Notes under the pieces: model-generated
Seen by the model: only the letters and a program-made list of their open reading frames with translations
Told to the model about the DNA's origin: nothing
Databases searched by the model: none
Program-made: the position numbers and the translations under genes
NCBI RefSeq assembly: GCF_031679605.1
Contig: NZ_CP117522.1
Location: forward strand, 3,472,001 to 3,536,000
DNA length: 64,000 nucleotides
Direction of reading: 5' to 3'
Source: Streptomyces luomodiensis
Lineage (GTDB): Bacteria > Actinomycetota > Actinomycetes > Streptomycetales > Streptomycetaceae
Shown here: positions 63,022 through 64,000 of the stretch, in pieces
Numbering within the stretch: the first letter of the stretch is position 1
Layout of the letters: the number at the start of each line of letters is the position of its first letter

Positions 63022-64000
63022 ATGTCGCAGATGCCGCAGCCGCCCCAGCTGTCAGCCTGCCCGACCTGTGAAGAACCTCCGCAGGCGGGGGACAGATACT
63101 GCGATCGGTGCGGTGCCGACCTGGTGGCGGCGGCCGCGTCGGCGGCGGAGGCGACCGCCGACCGGCCGGTGCCGCCGCAGGTGAACGGGGCGGCGCGGTC
63201 CACCCAGCCGGAGCCGGACGACTACGAGCTGGCCGCTCCCTCGGACGACGACGAGTCGGCCGAGCCGACCGACGACGACGGATCGGCCGCCCCGCCGGAC
63301 GACGACGAGTCGGCCACCACCCCGGCCGACGAGTACGAGTCGGCCACCCCGACCGACGACGAGTCGGCCACCCCGCCGGACGACTACCAACTGGCCGCCC
63401 CGGCCCCCGCCGGGTACGGGCAGGTGGCCGACCCGCGGGCCACCGCGGCGCTCGGCGCGGCCGAGGCGACACCGTCCGCCGACGCCGGCACCCGCCCGGA
63501 AGCCAACGAAAGCACGCACATCAGCGCGGCGACCAGCACGGACAGCGGTACGGGCACCGGCACCGGCACCGGTGCGGACCCTCGGCTGCCCGGCGACGAG
63601 CACCACCCCCGGTGCGCCGCGTGCCAGGAGGGCACCATCGACCAGGACGGATACTGCCGGCACTGCGGGCAGGCCCAAGGGCGCGAACGCGACCATATGG
63701 AGAGCGAACTGGAGGGCCTCGCGGCGGCCACCGACCGGGGGCTGCGCCACCACCGCAACGAGGACGCGTTCTCCGTGTCCGCCGCGGAGCTGCCCGACGG
63801 CTCACCGGTCATGGTCGCCGTGGTGTGCGACGGGGTCTCCTCGGCCACCCGCCCCGACGACGCCTCGGCCGCCGCGGCCCATGCGGCGGGTGAGGCGCTG
63901 CGGGCCTCGCTCCCGCGCGGCGCCCACCCCCAGCAGGCCATGGCCGAGGCGATCGCCGCCGCCGCCGAGGCGGTCAACTCCCTGGCGCTGGAGACCGACG
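63022..64000 (+). CDS. PP2C-type phosphatase with two zinc ribbons (partial, C-terminus beyond window)
   Basis: The visible 326 residues start at an ATG three bases after the kinase gene. A zinc ribbon (Cys13, Cys16, Cys27, Cys30) is followed by an acidic Asp/Glu/Ser linker with repeated DDDESA-type units (about 60-140), a Gly/Thr run (TGTGTGTG), a second ribbon (Cys198, Cys201, Cys212, Cys215) and the start of a PP2C domain: AATDRGLRHHRNEDAF and VVCDGVSSATRPDD, with the metal-binding Asp residues. The rest of the domain lies outside the window. It is the natural antagonist of the kinase next to it. Confidence 0.88.
   Translation, partial: MSQMPQPPQLSACPTCEEPPQAGDRYCDRCGADLVAAAASAAEATADRPVPPQVNGAARSTQPEPDDYELAAPSDDDESAEPTDDDGSAAPPDDDESATTPADEYESATPTDDESATPPDDYQLAAPAPAGYGQVADPRATAALGAAEATPSADAGTRPEANESTHISAATSTDSGTGTGTGTGADPRLPGDEHHPRCAACQEGTIDQDGYCRHCGQAQGRERDHMESELEGLAAATDRGLRHHRNEDAFSVSAAELPDGSPVMVAVVCDGVSSATRPDDASAAAAHAAGEALRASLPRGAHPQQAMAEAIAAAAEAVNSLALETD

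Overview
The window is a stretch of high-GC actinobacterial chromosome, almost certainly Streptomyces. The signs are the third-position G/C bias, frequent GTG starts, paired ClpP1/ClpP2 upstream of ClpX, a mycothiol-type DsbA-like protein, a CsnR-type chitosan-oligosaccharide operon and a PknG/GlnH/GlnX-type signalling cluster. From memory, gene order follows the S. coelicolor core around SCO2612 to SCO2662. There is no phage, integrase, CRISPR array, rRNA or secondary-metabolite cluster.

Layout. 1-6600 (minus): ndk (cut by the window edge), a DUF4233 gene and folC in tight order, preceded by a class B penicillin-binding protein gene and then valS. 6700-9700 (plus): three tandem paralogues of a Gly/Pro/Gln/Tyr-rich membrane-anchored protein. 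9770-14300 (minus): clpX, clpP2, clpP1 and tig, with a ClgR-like site upstream of clpP1. 14430-14770: tRNA-Pro(UGG) and tRNA-Gly(UCC). 14870-21100: a small membrane protein, an acyltransferase-3 protein, a SpoIIE-type phosphatase, an Eis-like acetyltransferase, a 181-bp MITE with perfect 20-bp ends, a Nei-type glycosylase and rpiB. 21280-28450: two paralogous amino-acid permeases flanking a PLP enzyme, a GC-rich degenerate repeat array and bioY; then sodF with a perfect Nur box and a mycothiol-type DsbA-like protein. 28600-41730: two aminopeptidase N paralogues flanking an AbiEi/VSR-like protein, a Tat-exported phosphoesterase and asd; then a Sel1-repeat protein co-directional with an acyl-ACP desaturase, and a small membrane protein. 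41940-49130: malQ with internal minisatellites, a small translationally coupled upstream gene, an HNH nuclease, MscS and a sedolisin protease.

49450-56350 (plus) is one catabolic unit: a ROK repressor with its palindromic operator, a lipoprotein sugar receptor, two ABC permeases, a GH4 glycosidase and a glucosamine-kinase-like enzyme. It fits import and breakdown of glucosamine oligosaccharides; the ATPase is not encoded here. 56480 to the end (plus) is a signalling unit: a four-TM GlnX-like sensor, a GlnH-like solute-binding protein, a new coiled-coil protein, a PknG-like kinase and a PP2C phosphatase. The kinase and the phosphatase each carry two zinc-ribbon-like modules. This module is the most interesting part of the window.

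Other non-gene structure includes 14 strong hairpin terminators, tandem duplications across three stop codons, and operator-like repeats upstream of the desaturase and protease genes.
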